From Omphalotus guepiniiformis (lineage: Eukaryota > Basidiomycota > Agaricomycetes > Agaricales > Omphalotaceae): a stretch of 64,000 bases of DNA. The position numbers were made by a program, and so were the translations under genes. The notes below the pieces were generated by a model that ran no database searches, had not been told where the DNA came from, and saw only the letters and a program-made list of their open reading frames with translations. The DNA lies in assembly GCA_028554645.1 (NCBI GenBank), contig JAQOOI010000040.1, forward strand, positions 1-64,000, written 5' to 3'. This document shows positions 22,435 through 33,584 of this stretch, piece after piece. Each line of letters opens with the position of its first letter. The first letter of the stretch is position 1.

Positions 22435-23770
22435 TGTTACGTCAAAAAGCCTTTCAGTGCTGAAATCTATCAGATTGAAGTAAATATTGGATGTTCAAGT
22501 ATTGGAAACTGAACATAAAGGACTAGAGTCACCCCAGACTGCTAGTTAGGATATGAAACATACTTGTATCCACCATGCCTAAGTGTAGTGATTGCTACAG
22601 TACTGAATCTGGTGCTAAGCAACTGTGACCAATGGGTTATACAAAGAGATACTAGTTATGCCTCTCCAGATGTGTTGGAATTCCAATGTTCCATACTAGA
22701 TTGAGTTGGTCAGACCCACCCTCTAATAACTAGAGACTCTACCAAGTGTTGTTGACTGTAATTCAAGGGGTTGATGGAATTTCACTTCAATTAAACAACT
22801 ATCTAAGTCCTTTGGACTGATTAAAATTAAAAGTTCCAGCTGGTCTTGCTAACTAGATTGGCACTATAAGATTGAATGCTGAGAATATGGGCAATCCTGA
22901 AGATTGTATTACCAGAGAAATATTGTACATTGAGTACTATGTGAACATAATGTCACTAAGATGAAATGCCAATCTGTGTAATAATAGAAGTAGATTCTAC
23001 ATTACATCTGCACAAATGAGTTAGATACTCAATACTCATGATGGAAGGAGTTAGATACTGAAAATGAGTATCTCTCTGAATCTGAGTATCTCTCTGAAAT
23101 TCAGTAACCCTCTGAACTTGAAAGATAAAGGCATTCTAATTGGAGGTCTTAGATGGAACTATGGGATAGAATACTGTCCTAGGAGAAGCTGAGAGCTATC
23201 CTAAACAAGAAATATAATCTGAGTACAAATCTGACCAAAAAGAGATGTACAGGGGTAAGACTTGAAATAAACAGTTACTGTACCTTACTGTGGCTGATAG
23301 AAACAATGAAGCATGGTCTAGATAAGCTCTAGAGCTTCTACACAACTTCTAATGCTGCCCTAGTAGAGGAGAATGTGCCAATTTTGAAGAAACTTATGGG
23401 GGACCAGATTTGCAATGCACTGAGGAGAATGTCAACTGTCAGGATACTGGTTGCTATTTACATGTTCTGGACCTTTATTTAGACCTGGGTATGCCCTAAC
23501 ACACCTAGAACGCAGACAAAGCAATACATTTCTGTTTTTATACCAATCTATACCCAAAGTTCCTACATTTTGACTATCTAACTGGAAAATTACCTAGAAA
23601 ACTACCTAAAAAGAATCCAATCTCTGCTCAATTGATACTTACTTACTTTTGACTCATTTACTGTTCAGATTACTTTTTTAATTTCGAGATATATGTTTGA
23701 TTTTATGATTTAGTATATATAGCTTACAGAGTATCTATTTAGATTTTCTTAAGCTAGTACCACCCAAAGC
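22435..23770 (+). repeat. LTR of family B, 3'-truncated
   Basis: It starts TGTTACGTCAAAAAGCC and aligns with the complete B LTR at 53784-55627, and more distantly with LTR A. It is cut at 23770, where LTR C begins (followed by the 5' LTR of D), and the B sequence after the cut is missing. The words GAGTTAGATACTC and GAGTTAGATACTG occur 30 bp apart at 23018 and 23048. Confidence 0.85.
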
Positions 23771-23904
23771 TGTTAGAATCTAAGACAATGCACTACCAGT
23801 GATACACTGATCAGACACAATGAATAGAGTTCAATTACAGTTCACTGAGATCACTAAAGTGTTGTAATAGTAGCTTAATGCACAAGAATTGCTTTCCAAG
23901 TGTC
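23771..23904 (-). repeat. LTR of family C, truncated at element D
   Basis: 134 bp starting tgttagaatctaagacaatg match the first third of the complete C copy at 43546-43936 (the opposite orientation to the three copies that start TGTTGAATG). It stops exactly where the 5' LTR of element D begins. The rest of C is not found beyond D's 3' LTR. Confidence 0.85.
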
Positions 23905-24418
23905 TGTTACGGCTATGCGCCGGAACTCCGGGTCAGACCTCCGGTTTCTAGAACTTCTTTGATTTCTTCTTCCTGACATCTATTCAATCTTGCCATATGG
24001 TTCACTTTACAAATTCACGCTTTCCTATTCGCTTTTATTATTCTTTTCTACTCTGGACATCCGAACGTCGCCGACGTTCCATGTTCTTATTGTTCTTTAG
24101 TTTCATTCTTCTCACACTATTGTTTTATTACTCCGAGTATCTCCGGTAGAATACTCATATAAATACTTCACGCTTATACTGTATATACTTTAGTTTTAAA
24201 TCAATTTAGTCTCCGGACTACTATCTTGAATTTCTCATCTGAACTCTCATCTCTCCTCGGACTTCCAATCCGGGTGCAGCACAGGGGGCAGTATCGAAAT
24301 AATACTGCCTACCGGGTGAAGTCTTGTTGCCGGAGCAATTCGGAGCTCCTGCTTTATCTTGTCTTGTTCCTTTCGAACTCCTTCTCTCTTACCGTCTCTA
24401 GTCCGCACGGACTTAACA
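23905..24418 (+). repeat. 5' LTR of element D (514 bp)
   Basis: TG...CA ends; nearly identical to 33585-34124 except for a 26 bp block present only in the 3' copy. The region tactccgagtatctccggtag...atactcatataaatac contains a TATA-like sequence suitable for the promoter. Confidence 0.93.
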
Positions 24419-24452
24419 GTATTTAGAACTCTTCTCTGTGCTGCTATTGATC

Positions 24453-27400
24453 ATGTCACAACATCCTACAAACCCCTTACTTGAGGCTTCACAGTCTCAC
24501 ACACCATTTTACCAAGGTCGCGATCCCAATGCTCTTCGTGAGCGGCGGAGATCCGGTCTTTACTCAGTTCGCGCAAGCGAATTCGTCTCACCAAGCCGAG
24601 GCTCACGCCTTTCTCAACAACCTCCGGTTCTATCAACATTATTTTCACCAGGTCATTTGCCTGGTTTTCGAAATCCTCCGGTAACTCCGACTCGTCGAAC
24701 TTCCACAATGCCGGGAGTATTACCGGTACATGAAGACGTTTCCGATACTGCTCCTGAAGAGCAGAATGACGAAGACGATGACATTATCGCAGCGGCGACG
24801 GAAGGAGAGGCTGGGGATCAGCCAGAAGGAATAGGAGGTAATGGTGCGGATCCTGGAGAAGGCGATGAAGGTAATGGTGGTGGTGGACCAGGCCATGGAG
24901 GTCCGGGTGGACCTGGCGGGCCTGGAGGACCAGGTGGAAATGGTGGCGGAGGTCCTGGGGGACCTTCCGGGGGTACTGGTGGCACCGGTGATGAAGATTT
25001 TAGGCGGATGATGCAGGAGTTTCTTACCACTAGCATGGCTGGTTTTACTAACATGGCTAGGGCATTTAATACACAGGCATCCGCTGCTCCGGAAAGCAAA
25101 TCACGCTTGAAGGAGCCAGACGTTTTTGATGGCTCGGATCCGCAGAAGCTCCGAAACTTTATCATTTCCTTGGCCCTTCACCACTCAGATCGGCCTCAAT
25201 ATTTCTCTTCCGACGATCGTAAGATCACTTTCGCGCTCTCTTATTTGTCTGGATCAGCTCTGGAATATTTCCAGCCAGAGCTACTGAACCCGGATCCGGA
25301 CGATCCTCCGGCATGGATGGTCAATTATCAGGCCTTCATGCAAGAGCTGATGGAAAATTTCGGAGAGTACAATATGGAAGCGGAGGCTGAGCAACGCCTC
25401 AGTGGACTCAAAATGAGGGATACAGATCGAATCCGTAATTACAATGTAAAGTTTGGAGCCTACGCAGCAATGGTTCTTTGGGATCAAGCTGCTCTACGCT
25501 GGGCCTATTATCAAGGTTTGCCATCTCGTATTAAGGACGAACTAATGCGGATCGAGTATCCGAAAACCTATCAGGGGACCCGGAAAGAGGCCACCAAGAT
25601 TGATGCTCGTTACTGGGCTCGCTCTGCTGAAAAGCAGCGAGAACAACGGACGTCTGGTGGAGGCTCCGGGAACTCCGGAAGTGGCTCCTCCACTTCACAA
25701 TCTGGCTCGCAGAAGAAGAAGAGTGGCAATCCCAACAAGCCCTCCTCTTCCTCTAACAACCGCTCGTACTCCGGAAACTCCGGATCTGGTTCTGGTTCTG
25801 GCTCCGGTTCTAACTCCGGTAATGTGCAAGAATTAGGCCGAGAGGGAGTCTCAAGAAACAACCTCTAACTCAATTCTAGGGGGTTTGTGGAGGTGTGGCT
25901 GGCGTTGTCAAAGGTTCCGCACAGTTAAACTCGACAATCGAACTCAATACTGAGCTAGCAAGTGTCTGCAGTCTGCTCTGAACAGGGTATAAGTGACAGG
26001 GTAACTCAAAAACACAGGTTCAAGACAGAGGGCAGCTAGTTTCTCAGGGGTTCAGGGGGATGGTTCAGGGCAATAATCAGAGTGGGCAACTCGATCCAAT
26101 GGTCCAAACAGTGACAGTATCAATCAGAACAGTAGCAGCAACAGTTTCAGCAGGCAGAACAGCACAGACAGAACAGCAGGGACAGCAACAGTTTCAGTAT
26201 CTCTCTCAAGGTTTGCCACAAGAGACTTTACAGAAGTTTGCACAACTGGTATATTTCTCTATAACTGAACTCCTAAGAGCCAGGCAAATTTCGTCTAGAA
26301 GAAGTTCTGCTTTGGTAGTGAGCCTAGGCAGTCCTAACTTAAGGAAAAATATCTACAAGTAGGTAGTTCTTATATACAGGTCAGAGAATAAATATAGTAA
26401 ATCTCGAAAATGTAAGGGAATCTGAGCAGAGTAAATAGAATAGATAACAGAAAGACTAATTGAGCAGGGATTGGTGTCTTTTTAGATATTTTTGTAGGTA
26501 TTTTTCAGTTAGATACTGTCATGTATAGGTATCTTGGGTATAAAAATTGTTATATAAATCGCTTTGTCCATATAGTGGCTTGGCAATCAAGTCCAGGGTA
26601 TCTAACCAGGGTGTACAGCACGCAATATCAGTCCAGAATGGTGCCATATAACAACATCTTTTATGATTTTGAAATTTGCAACTCTTTTGATTTTCCTAAC
26701 TGGGGGCTGCTGGTGAGGTTCCTAGCATATCCAGTGGTTATTTCTTCGTTTCAGAGGTCATCTAGACCCTACTCCGTTGTTACTATCATCCACAAGCTGT
26801 ACAGTAGCACATGTGTCTATCTGGCCAGATCTTGCATCTGATTTGTCTCCAGGAGGTACTTCTCCTTTTAGCTGGTTCTAGCAACAAGCTATGGACAGTA
26901 TTATGTCCCAATAATCGTTTCTTCTTCCCTATTTGGGTGTCTGGGTTCAGGGTATCACTCAGTTAGATGTTACATTTCAGAGGGATACTCCAGAATCAAC
27001 ATCTAGTTCCGTGGTAAGATAACTTGAGCATCTAACTCCATTCTTCAGAAATGACTTAGAGGATTTTTCCTCTTCAGCCTACAGACAATGGTGGTTCACA
27101 AGTTGTAACACCATTCTAAGCATAGTACCAAATGTACAACATATTTCTCTGGTCAGAGCAATACAAGCTTGTCTGCACTCTCAGCATTCAGTCTTTACAG
27201 CCAACCTGAGTTAGCAAGACCAGCTAGAGTTAGATAGTCCAGTGGACTTAGATGTTTCTCAGATTGAATTGTAACTTCCATCATTCCCTTGGATTACAAT
27301 CAAACAACACTCATGAGAGTCTCTAGTCTTTAGAGGGTGGGTCTGACCAACTCAACTTAGCATGGAACATTGGTACTCCAATACCAAGTGAGAGGCAAAA

Positions 27401-27864
27401 CTAGTATCTCTCTCCATGATCCCATTGGTCACAGTTGCTAGGTACCATATCATGTACTATAGCTAACTCTACACTCAGGCTTGAGTAACTGAGTGTGTTC
27501 TCATGTTTCAACTAGCAGTCTGGGTGAACTCTAGTTCTCATTGTTCAGTTTCCAATGTTTGAACAACCAAAATCTTTCTCAATCTGCATGACTTCAAGCC
27601 TAGACCGCTTTTAGTCGCGACACCGGCAAGACAAATTCCTCTTCAACCACGCCAAAACCATACGCGGATAGGCTAGGAAAGGATGGGAAGTTGACGCAGG
27701 CGGAGAAGGACAGGCGCCGGAAGTTGAAGTTATGTTTCTTTTGTGGAGGTAATCATACTATGGATAATTGTGATAAGCGGAAGAAGTTGAACGAGGCTCG
27801 TGGACGAGCTTCGGAGGTAACTTCGGAGGACCCCAAACCGACTCCAAAGGAGTCGGAAAAATAG
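24453..27864 (+). pseudogene. gag: Element D gag, split by a solo LTR
   Basis: Coding parts are 24453-25819 and 27627-27864; skipping 25820-27626 (LTR plus one CCGG copy) restores the frame. Start ATG 24453 (MSQHPTNP). Residues about 130-180 are a Gly-rich spacer. A retrotransposon Gag capsid domain follows (VFDGSDPQKLRNF, ALSYLSGSALEYFQPE, W-and-E-rich core). The C-terminal part is Ser/Gly-rich and then basic, with a short zinc knuckle CFFCGGNHTMDNC (CX2CX3HX4C) after the insertion. It would package the element RNA. The stop codon in cggaaaaatag (27862-27864) lies where pol is open in the -1 frame. Confidence 0.88.
25820..27622 (-). mobile_element. Solo LTR of family A (1803 bp) inside element D gag
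   Basis: It is the reverse complement of the A LTRs, running from taatgtgcaagaattag to tagtcgcgaca, with CCGG on both sides (25816-25819 and 27623-27626). It is almost identical to the A 3' LTR (without its nested insertion), so family A moved after element D was in place. Long reading frames in it (26060-26362, 26521-26841) recur in other A LTR copies and are not supported as genes. Confidence 0.93.
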
Positions 27865-30800
27865 TCCGCAGCCCAGATGCCTCGACACGAAATTTGGGTT
27901 GCGTTGGCCACGATCGTGTCATCTCCGAGGTTACTCTCAACGCGTCCGCTCTTTTACACCACTCTGATTCACTTGTATTACCACTTTGTATCGATCGGAG
28001 CTCCTCGGGCCTCAAGGGCCTCGTTAGGGAGCCCGAAAATCAGTCTACTTCATTTTTGAAATTTTCTACGTTACTTGATTCTGGTTCTTCTCATAGTTTC
28101 CTCGATTCAAAATTTGTTCATGATTATTTTCTTCCGGTAACTCCAGTTCCTCCAGTTCGACTACACCTTCTTGATGGTTCAACCGCTTCTTCATTAATTG
28201 AAGAGCTTGTTACTTTACCTGTTCAATTTCCTTCCGGGGAGACCTTGTCTCTTGACTTTTTTGTCACTTCTTTGGATTCGTCTTGTAAAGCTGTTTTAGG
28301 ATACAACTTTCTCACCCGCTACAACCCGTTGGTTGACTGGGTCACAGGAGTTATTTCATTCTGAAACACTGATCAAACAGTTCCATCTCCCATTCCGCAG
28401 GCTGCATCTTCAACTCCGGTTGAGGTCGCGTCCATCGACGCATCTCCGACACCTACCTCTCGTCCTCGAAAGGCGAACTTTCCCTTTGAACCCATCTACT
28501 CATATCCAACCGTCACGCAAATGGGAGCAAGAATTCCGGACCCATCGGATCCGGATATTGCTTTTATTGGTGCTGCAGCATTCATACGGGCTTGCAAGGA
28601 AGCTGGACAAGATCCCATTGTGATCTACGGACGTCCGGTTGCCTCCGTTACTGGTAACGCAGCATCTATCCATTCAACTGTTGATCTCTCCGGAATACCG
28701 GAAGAGTATCACGATTTTGCTGACGTTTTTGATGAAGGTCTTTCAGAAGTCTTACCACCGTACCGCCCTTACGACCTTAAAATCGACTTAGAGGACGGTG
28801 CTGAACCTCCCCTCGGACGTGTTTACCCACTGTCCGCAAAGGAACTAGAGGCCCTTAGGACTTTCTTGGACAAGCATCTTGCCAACGGATTCATTACGAC
28901 CTCTTCATCTAAACACGGAGCTCCGGTATTGTTTGTTCCTAAAAAGAATGGCTCACTCCGTCTCTGTGTAGATTTCCGTGGCTTGAACAAGATTACCCGC
29001 AAGGACCGGTATCCTTTACCATTAATTTCCGACCTCCTCGACGCTCCTAAAAAGGCGAAAATCTATACCAAGCTTGATCTTCGACATGCTTACCACTTGG
29101 TCCGGATCGCCGAGGGAGACGAATGGAAAACTGCTTTCCGCACCAGATACGGCTCTTACGAATGAAAGGTCATTCCCGAGGGACTAACCAATGCTCCAGC
29201 GGCTTTTCAACGGTTTGTAAATGAAATATTTGCCGACTTACTAGATGTCTACGTTATTGTCTACCTGGACGACGTTCTAATCTATTCGGACAACCGAGCA
29301 GACCATCGAAAACATGTCCGCGAAGTTCTCCGACGCCTCCGGAAGCACGGCTTATTCTGCAATCCCAACAAATGTGTCTTCGACTCCGAAACTGTTGAAT
29401 ACCTCGGTTACATTCTGTCACCGGACGGTCTTCGGATGTCCGAGGAGAAGGTTAAGGCCATCGTCGATTGGCCCCTTCCTCGACCGGGACGCATCAAAGA
29501 CATTCAGTCCTTCCTTGGTTTCTGCAATTTCTACCGCCGTTTCATTTTCAATTATTCTGGTATCGTGGTTCCACTAACTCGTCTTACTCGTAAAGGTATT
29601 CCTTGGAAATGGTCCAAGGAGTGTCAACATTCTTTTGATTCACTTAAATCTGCTTTTCTTTCCGCTCCTGTTTTAACTCACTGGGAACCTGACCGACAGA
29701 TAGTCCTGGAAACGGACGCCTCGGACTACGCTATAGCGGCAATTCTTTCACTTCGTATGGACGATGGAGAAATCCATCCAGTCGCATTCCTGTCTCGGAC
29801 CCTTCATGCCGCCGAGCTCAACTACGACACACACGACAAGGAGCTCCTCGCCATCTTTGAATCTTTCCAACACTGGCGGCATTACTTGGAGGGCTCCGCA
29901 ACGCCGGTCGACGTGGTCACAGATCATAAGAACTTGGAGTACTTCAGTACTACCAAGGTCTTGACGCGCCGACAGGTTAGATGGAGTGAATACTTGTCTC
30001 ACTTTAATATGGTAATCCGGTTCCGACCGGGGCACCTCGGAGCAAAACCTGACGCTCTGACTCGACGTTGGGACGTCTACCCAAAAGAGGGAGATAGTAC
30101 TTACGCTACGGTCAATCCACAGAATCTGAAACCGATTTTCACCCAAGAACAACTATCGACTTCACTTCGAGCAACTTTCCTAGAAGGTCCGGTCCTTCGC
30201 GCTAGTATCATTATGGATCTCGACAAACTACACCAGTCGATCCGGGAATCTCTAGCTTCAGACCCGGAGTCCAAGGCAGGTATGTCACTTGCCAATGATG
30301 ATGCTAACAAACGTTGGACTTTAGACAACTCCGGACAACTCCGGCTCAACAGTCGCATTTATGTTCCAGACTCAGGTGACCTGCGGCTTCAGGTACTTTG
30401 ACATTTCCATGACCATCCACTTTCAGGACACTTTGGGCAGAACCGGACACTCAAGGTCATCCGAAGACAGTATACCTGGCCTTGGATCCGAGAGTTCGTC
30501 TGGTCCTATGTGCAATCCTGCACTGTTTGCGGTCGCAACAAGAGCCGTAGACACCGTCCTTATGGTCTTCTTCAACCTCTCCCAGTACCGGAACGTCCTT
30601 GGGATTCCATATCCATGGACTTCATTGAACAACTTCCGGATTCTCATGGCTTTACAGCCATTCTAGTCGTGGTAGACAGGGCATCTAAGCAAGCCATTTT
30701 TATTCCTACTTTTGACACCATAACCTCCGAACAGCTAGCCCAACTTTTTGTCCTTCACGTATTCTCCAAACACGGTGTTCCTCGGCATGTCACCTCCGAC

Positions 30801-31700
30801 CGGGGCTCCGAGTTTGTCTCGCAGTTTTTTAGGGCTTTAGGTAAAGCGTTGCAGATGGAGCTTCATTACACCTCCGGTTATCATCCAGAGGCTGATGGAC
30901 AAACTGAACGAGCTAACCAAACTCTGGAACAGTACATCCGAATTTATTGTTCTTACCAACAGGATGACTGGGATGAACTCTTGGCCATTGCAGAGTTTGC
31001 TTACAATAATGCTCCGAACGGCTCCACTGGCATTTCACCCTTCTTTGCCAACAAAGGTTATCACCCAAACCTTTCAATACATCCGGAATACGACCTCGCA
31101 TCCGACCGGGCTCAACAGTTTGTGGTCAACCTTGACGAGCTCCACACTTTTCTACGCAATGAGATTACTCTTGCTCAGACTCGTTACAAGGAACAAGCTG
31201 ACCAGCGGAGGTCCTTGGCTCCGGAATTTCCCATTGGCTCAGAAGTATATCTTAACGCTAAGCACATTCGTTCTACCCGTCCTACAGCTAAATTTTCCGA
31301 GAAATATCTAGGACCATTTAAAATTCTAGCTCGACCTAGTAACCTTTCCTATACACTACAGCTTCCGGACTACCTCCGGTCCGTACATCCAGTATTCCAT
31401 GTCTCCCAACTCGAACCAGCACCTCCCAACACCATTCCTAACCGCACGCAACCTCCGCCTCCTCCGGTTGAGGTCAACGGTGAAGTTGAATACGAGATCG
31501 CTCAAATACTGGACTCCAAGTTGGATCGGAGACGCCGGAAATGTCCGCTATTGTACTATGTCCAATGGCTTGGTTATGAAGGAACAGATGAAGAATTCTC
31601 GTGGGTCTTAGCTGATGAACTCACGGCTGAAGACTACATCCAGGACTTCCATGTCCGATATCCGGACAAACCTGGACCTCTGTCGAAGTTGATAGTCTGA
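27865..31700 (+). pseudogene. pol: Element D pol with chromodomain; three in-frame TGA stops
   Basis: One frame runs for 3.8 kb and is interrupted only by TGA at 28362, 29163 and 30399. Protease: [34 protein letters not shown], then after the second TGA the catalytic YLDDVLIYS. RNase H: LETDASDYAIAAIL, DHKNLEYF. Integrase zinc domain HX3H...CX2C at the third TGA; catalytic core Asp in SMDFIEQLP, Asp in TSDRGSEF, Glu in DGQTERANQ. The end has a GPF-type module (YLGPFKILARP) and a chromodomain at about 31490-31670 (YYVQWLGYEGTDEEFSW) with its aromatic residues, which in related chromoviruses directs integration to methylated-histone chromatin. The TGA contexts fit CGA (twice) and TGG (once). 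No frame shift is present. Confidence 0.9.
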
Positions 31701-31919
31701 TCGGACGTCCTCGGATGTTGACGGTCTTGGTGTTTCTTTCTTTTCTTATTTCTATCTTTCTCTTATTATCACGCTTATCTCATCGTGAAAACAGACATTC
31801 ATTTATATACAAACAAAACAAAAAAGCTATCAAGGAAAAACAGAAGTTATTACAACACCATTTCTTTCTATCTACATTTCATTCTCTATTTACGTCCCAC
31901 TCGGACCTCCGCGCTCTTC
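31701..31919. other. Convergent gap between D pol and its antisense gene
   Basis: About 220 bp of AT-rich sequence between the pol stop and the antisense gene stop; presumably contains both polyadenylation regions. No gene is seen. Confidence 0.4.
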
Positions 31920-33376
31920 TCATCGTCTCTCGATTTCTCTTCGCCTCTCTGCGAACATCTCTTGCTCCTCCGCGGTATAGCGAGAATTTGTCTCTTCCTC
32001 TTGTCTGATCCTCTCTGCCGGGACTTCTCGGACGCCCGTGCAGATTTCTTCCACTTGCTCAAAAAATTCAGTCAACTGGGCGGCCTCTCCGCCCAGTACT
32101 CCTTGGACCATCCTACTGTTCATGACACTAGGAAGGGTTGGCTCCCGGACCTCCGGACGAGCATCCGATCGCTCTGCTTGGTCGCGCTCCCAAGCAAAGT
32201 GCAATTCACGGCCCATCTTGGCGAGCCGGATCGAGGCATTGATTATTGCCTGGTTCATAATGTACGACCCCTGGATAGGAGTCGTGGCACCCATTGCCAT
32301 TCCCAAGGCAAGGGCCCAGTCGCGAGTCCGCTCCGCCAAGAAAACACCCCAACTAGAGACCTCTTCTCTAGTTGAGTAGACGGCAGCGTCCACATCGTCG
32401 ATCCGCCGGTTCACCAGATCTAACTCGGAGAGCTCTGCGGAGTCCCGCGGCTCTCCTGCTCGTCCCTCTACTTTCTTCTCCAACTTAGCTAACCTAGATA
32501 GGATTTCTTCATTTTGCTGCATAAGCAGCTCGAGGGAAGCCGGAGAAAAGGAAGTGGTGGTGGTGCTTGGAGCACTGACTCGCTCCAAAAACGAGCATTT
32601 TGATTTTTGTTTCCTGCATTCTTCGCAGGAGGTGGATTTGGTGTTCCGAGGGCGCCCGGAACAGTGGTATCGTCGTGCCCGGCACTGCAGGCAGGCGGGT
32701 CGGGAGCTAGGAGCTCCATTTTGTTCTTCTTCTTCTTCTTCATCTGAAATGACAATAGACTAAAATTTTGTTATAACTCAATTCCAATACTAGGTATTCA
32801 TTTACTTACCGCTGAAATCACGTTTTTTCTCTTTTTCTTAGGAGACCCACCGGCCTCCGGTTCCTCTTGCGCTTTCCTCTTTCCGTCCCTCTTCTCCTTC
32901 CTTCTCCTCGCTTCCTCGGCCTTCTCAATAGCCCTCCTGGCTTTCTTCTCCTCCTCCGCCTCACTTTCCTCCTCAGCCCTCCGGTTCTCCTCGTCCAAGA
33001 TTCTTTGCGCTTCCTCAACCTCTCTTCTCCTCCACTCTCGCTCCTCCGCCCTCCACTTCTCTTGCGCCTCCTGACGCCACTCCTGAATCCTCTGGACTTC
33101 CTCCGTCCACTCATTCTTTGCCTTGTCATACTCGGCCCACTCCCTATCCTCCTCCTGTTCAACTAAAAAGGACATTGAGTATCGGACATCCGCGGACAGA
33201 AAAAACTCACCCATGGCAATCGCCAATTTGATTCTGTCATATTCCTCCGCATTCTCCGGTGTTTTCCTGCGAGGCAACGCTGGCTTGACTCGGGGTTCAG
33301 GTTCCGGACGTCCGAATGGCGCCGGAAGGGGGTATTCGTTTTCGAAAGTTGGGGTGGTGGCTCGAGTTGCTGGCAT
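31920..33376 (-). CDS. Element D antisense gene: Zn2Cys6 (Gal4-type) cluster protein, two exons
   Basis: Exon 1 33376-32810, intron 32809-32760 (50 nt, GTAAGT...TTTTAG), exon 2 32759-31920. The join gives one open frame of 468 residues from ATG 33376. Residues 50-185 are a long Glu/Arg/Lys-rich helix, predicted coiled coil, ending in an SV40-like nuclear signal SPKKKRK. Residues 211-243 have cysteines spaced CX2CX6CX11CX2CX6C (CLQCRARRYHC then CEECRKQKSKC), which fits the fungal Zn(II)2Cys6 DNA-binding family; that family recognises CGG triplets. A second coiled coil follows (LLMQQNEEILSRLAKLEKKVE), the usual place for a dimerisation helix, then an acidic C-terminal region. Uncommonly, the cluster is internal rather than N-terminal. 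The gene lies between pol and the 3' LTR, opposite to pol, and has no internal stop although pol does. Confidence 0.82.
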
Positions 33377-33584
33377 CTTTGTGTTGAGGTTACGGGGTTG
33401 AAAGTGCGGGGTTGGGGGAACTTAGAGGTTTGCAGGCCAGGCTTTTATATCAATCCATTGTTTGGCAGGATTTGGTCGATGTTGAAAATTCGGACACATC
33501 TCACTCCGAGGGGCAGGGTCGGACTTGGGACTTGGGACTTGGAACTTAGGGTTCTTGAGGGCAAGAACCCTAAGAGGGAGATAC
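33377..33584. promoter_or_regulatory. Antisense gene 5' flank and element D polypurine tract
   Basis: About 200 bp lie between the antisense start codon and the 3' LTR. The purine run aagagggaga (33572-33581) precedes the LTR as plus-strand primer. The antisense promoter must lie here or in the LTR. The region has one short inverted repeat around 33550-33570 (agggttcttg...caagaaccct), which could be a hairpin just upstream of the tract. Confidence 0.55.

Noticed and set aside
24818..25165. Minus-strand proline-rich frame opposite D gag
   Set aside because: It is the complement of the Gly-rich gag spacer; low complexity explains it.
26060..26841. Open frames in the solo A LTR as genes
   Set aside because: The same frames recur in every A LTR copy and lie entirely in LTR sequence, with no domain.
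28362..30401. TGA read as tryptophan or selenocysteine in D pol
   Set aside because: The contexts fit two Arg and one Trp, and other genes here use TGA as stop; mutation is simpler.
32818..33166. Arg-rich and Leu-rich frames overlapping the D antisense gene
   Set aside because: They are shadows of the Glu/Arg/Lys-rich exon in other phases and strand.
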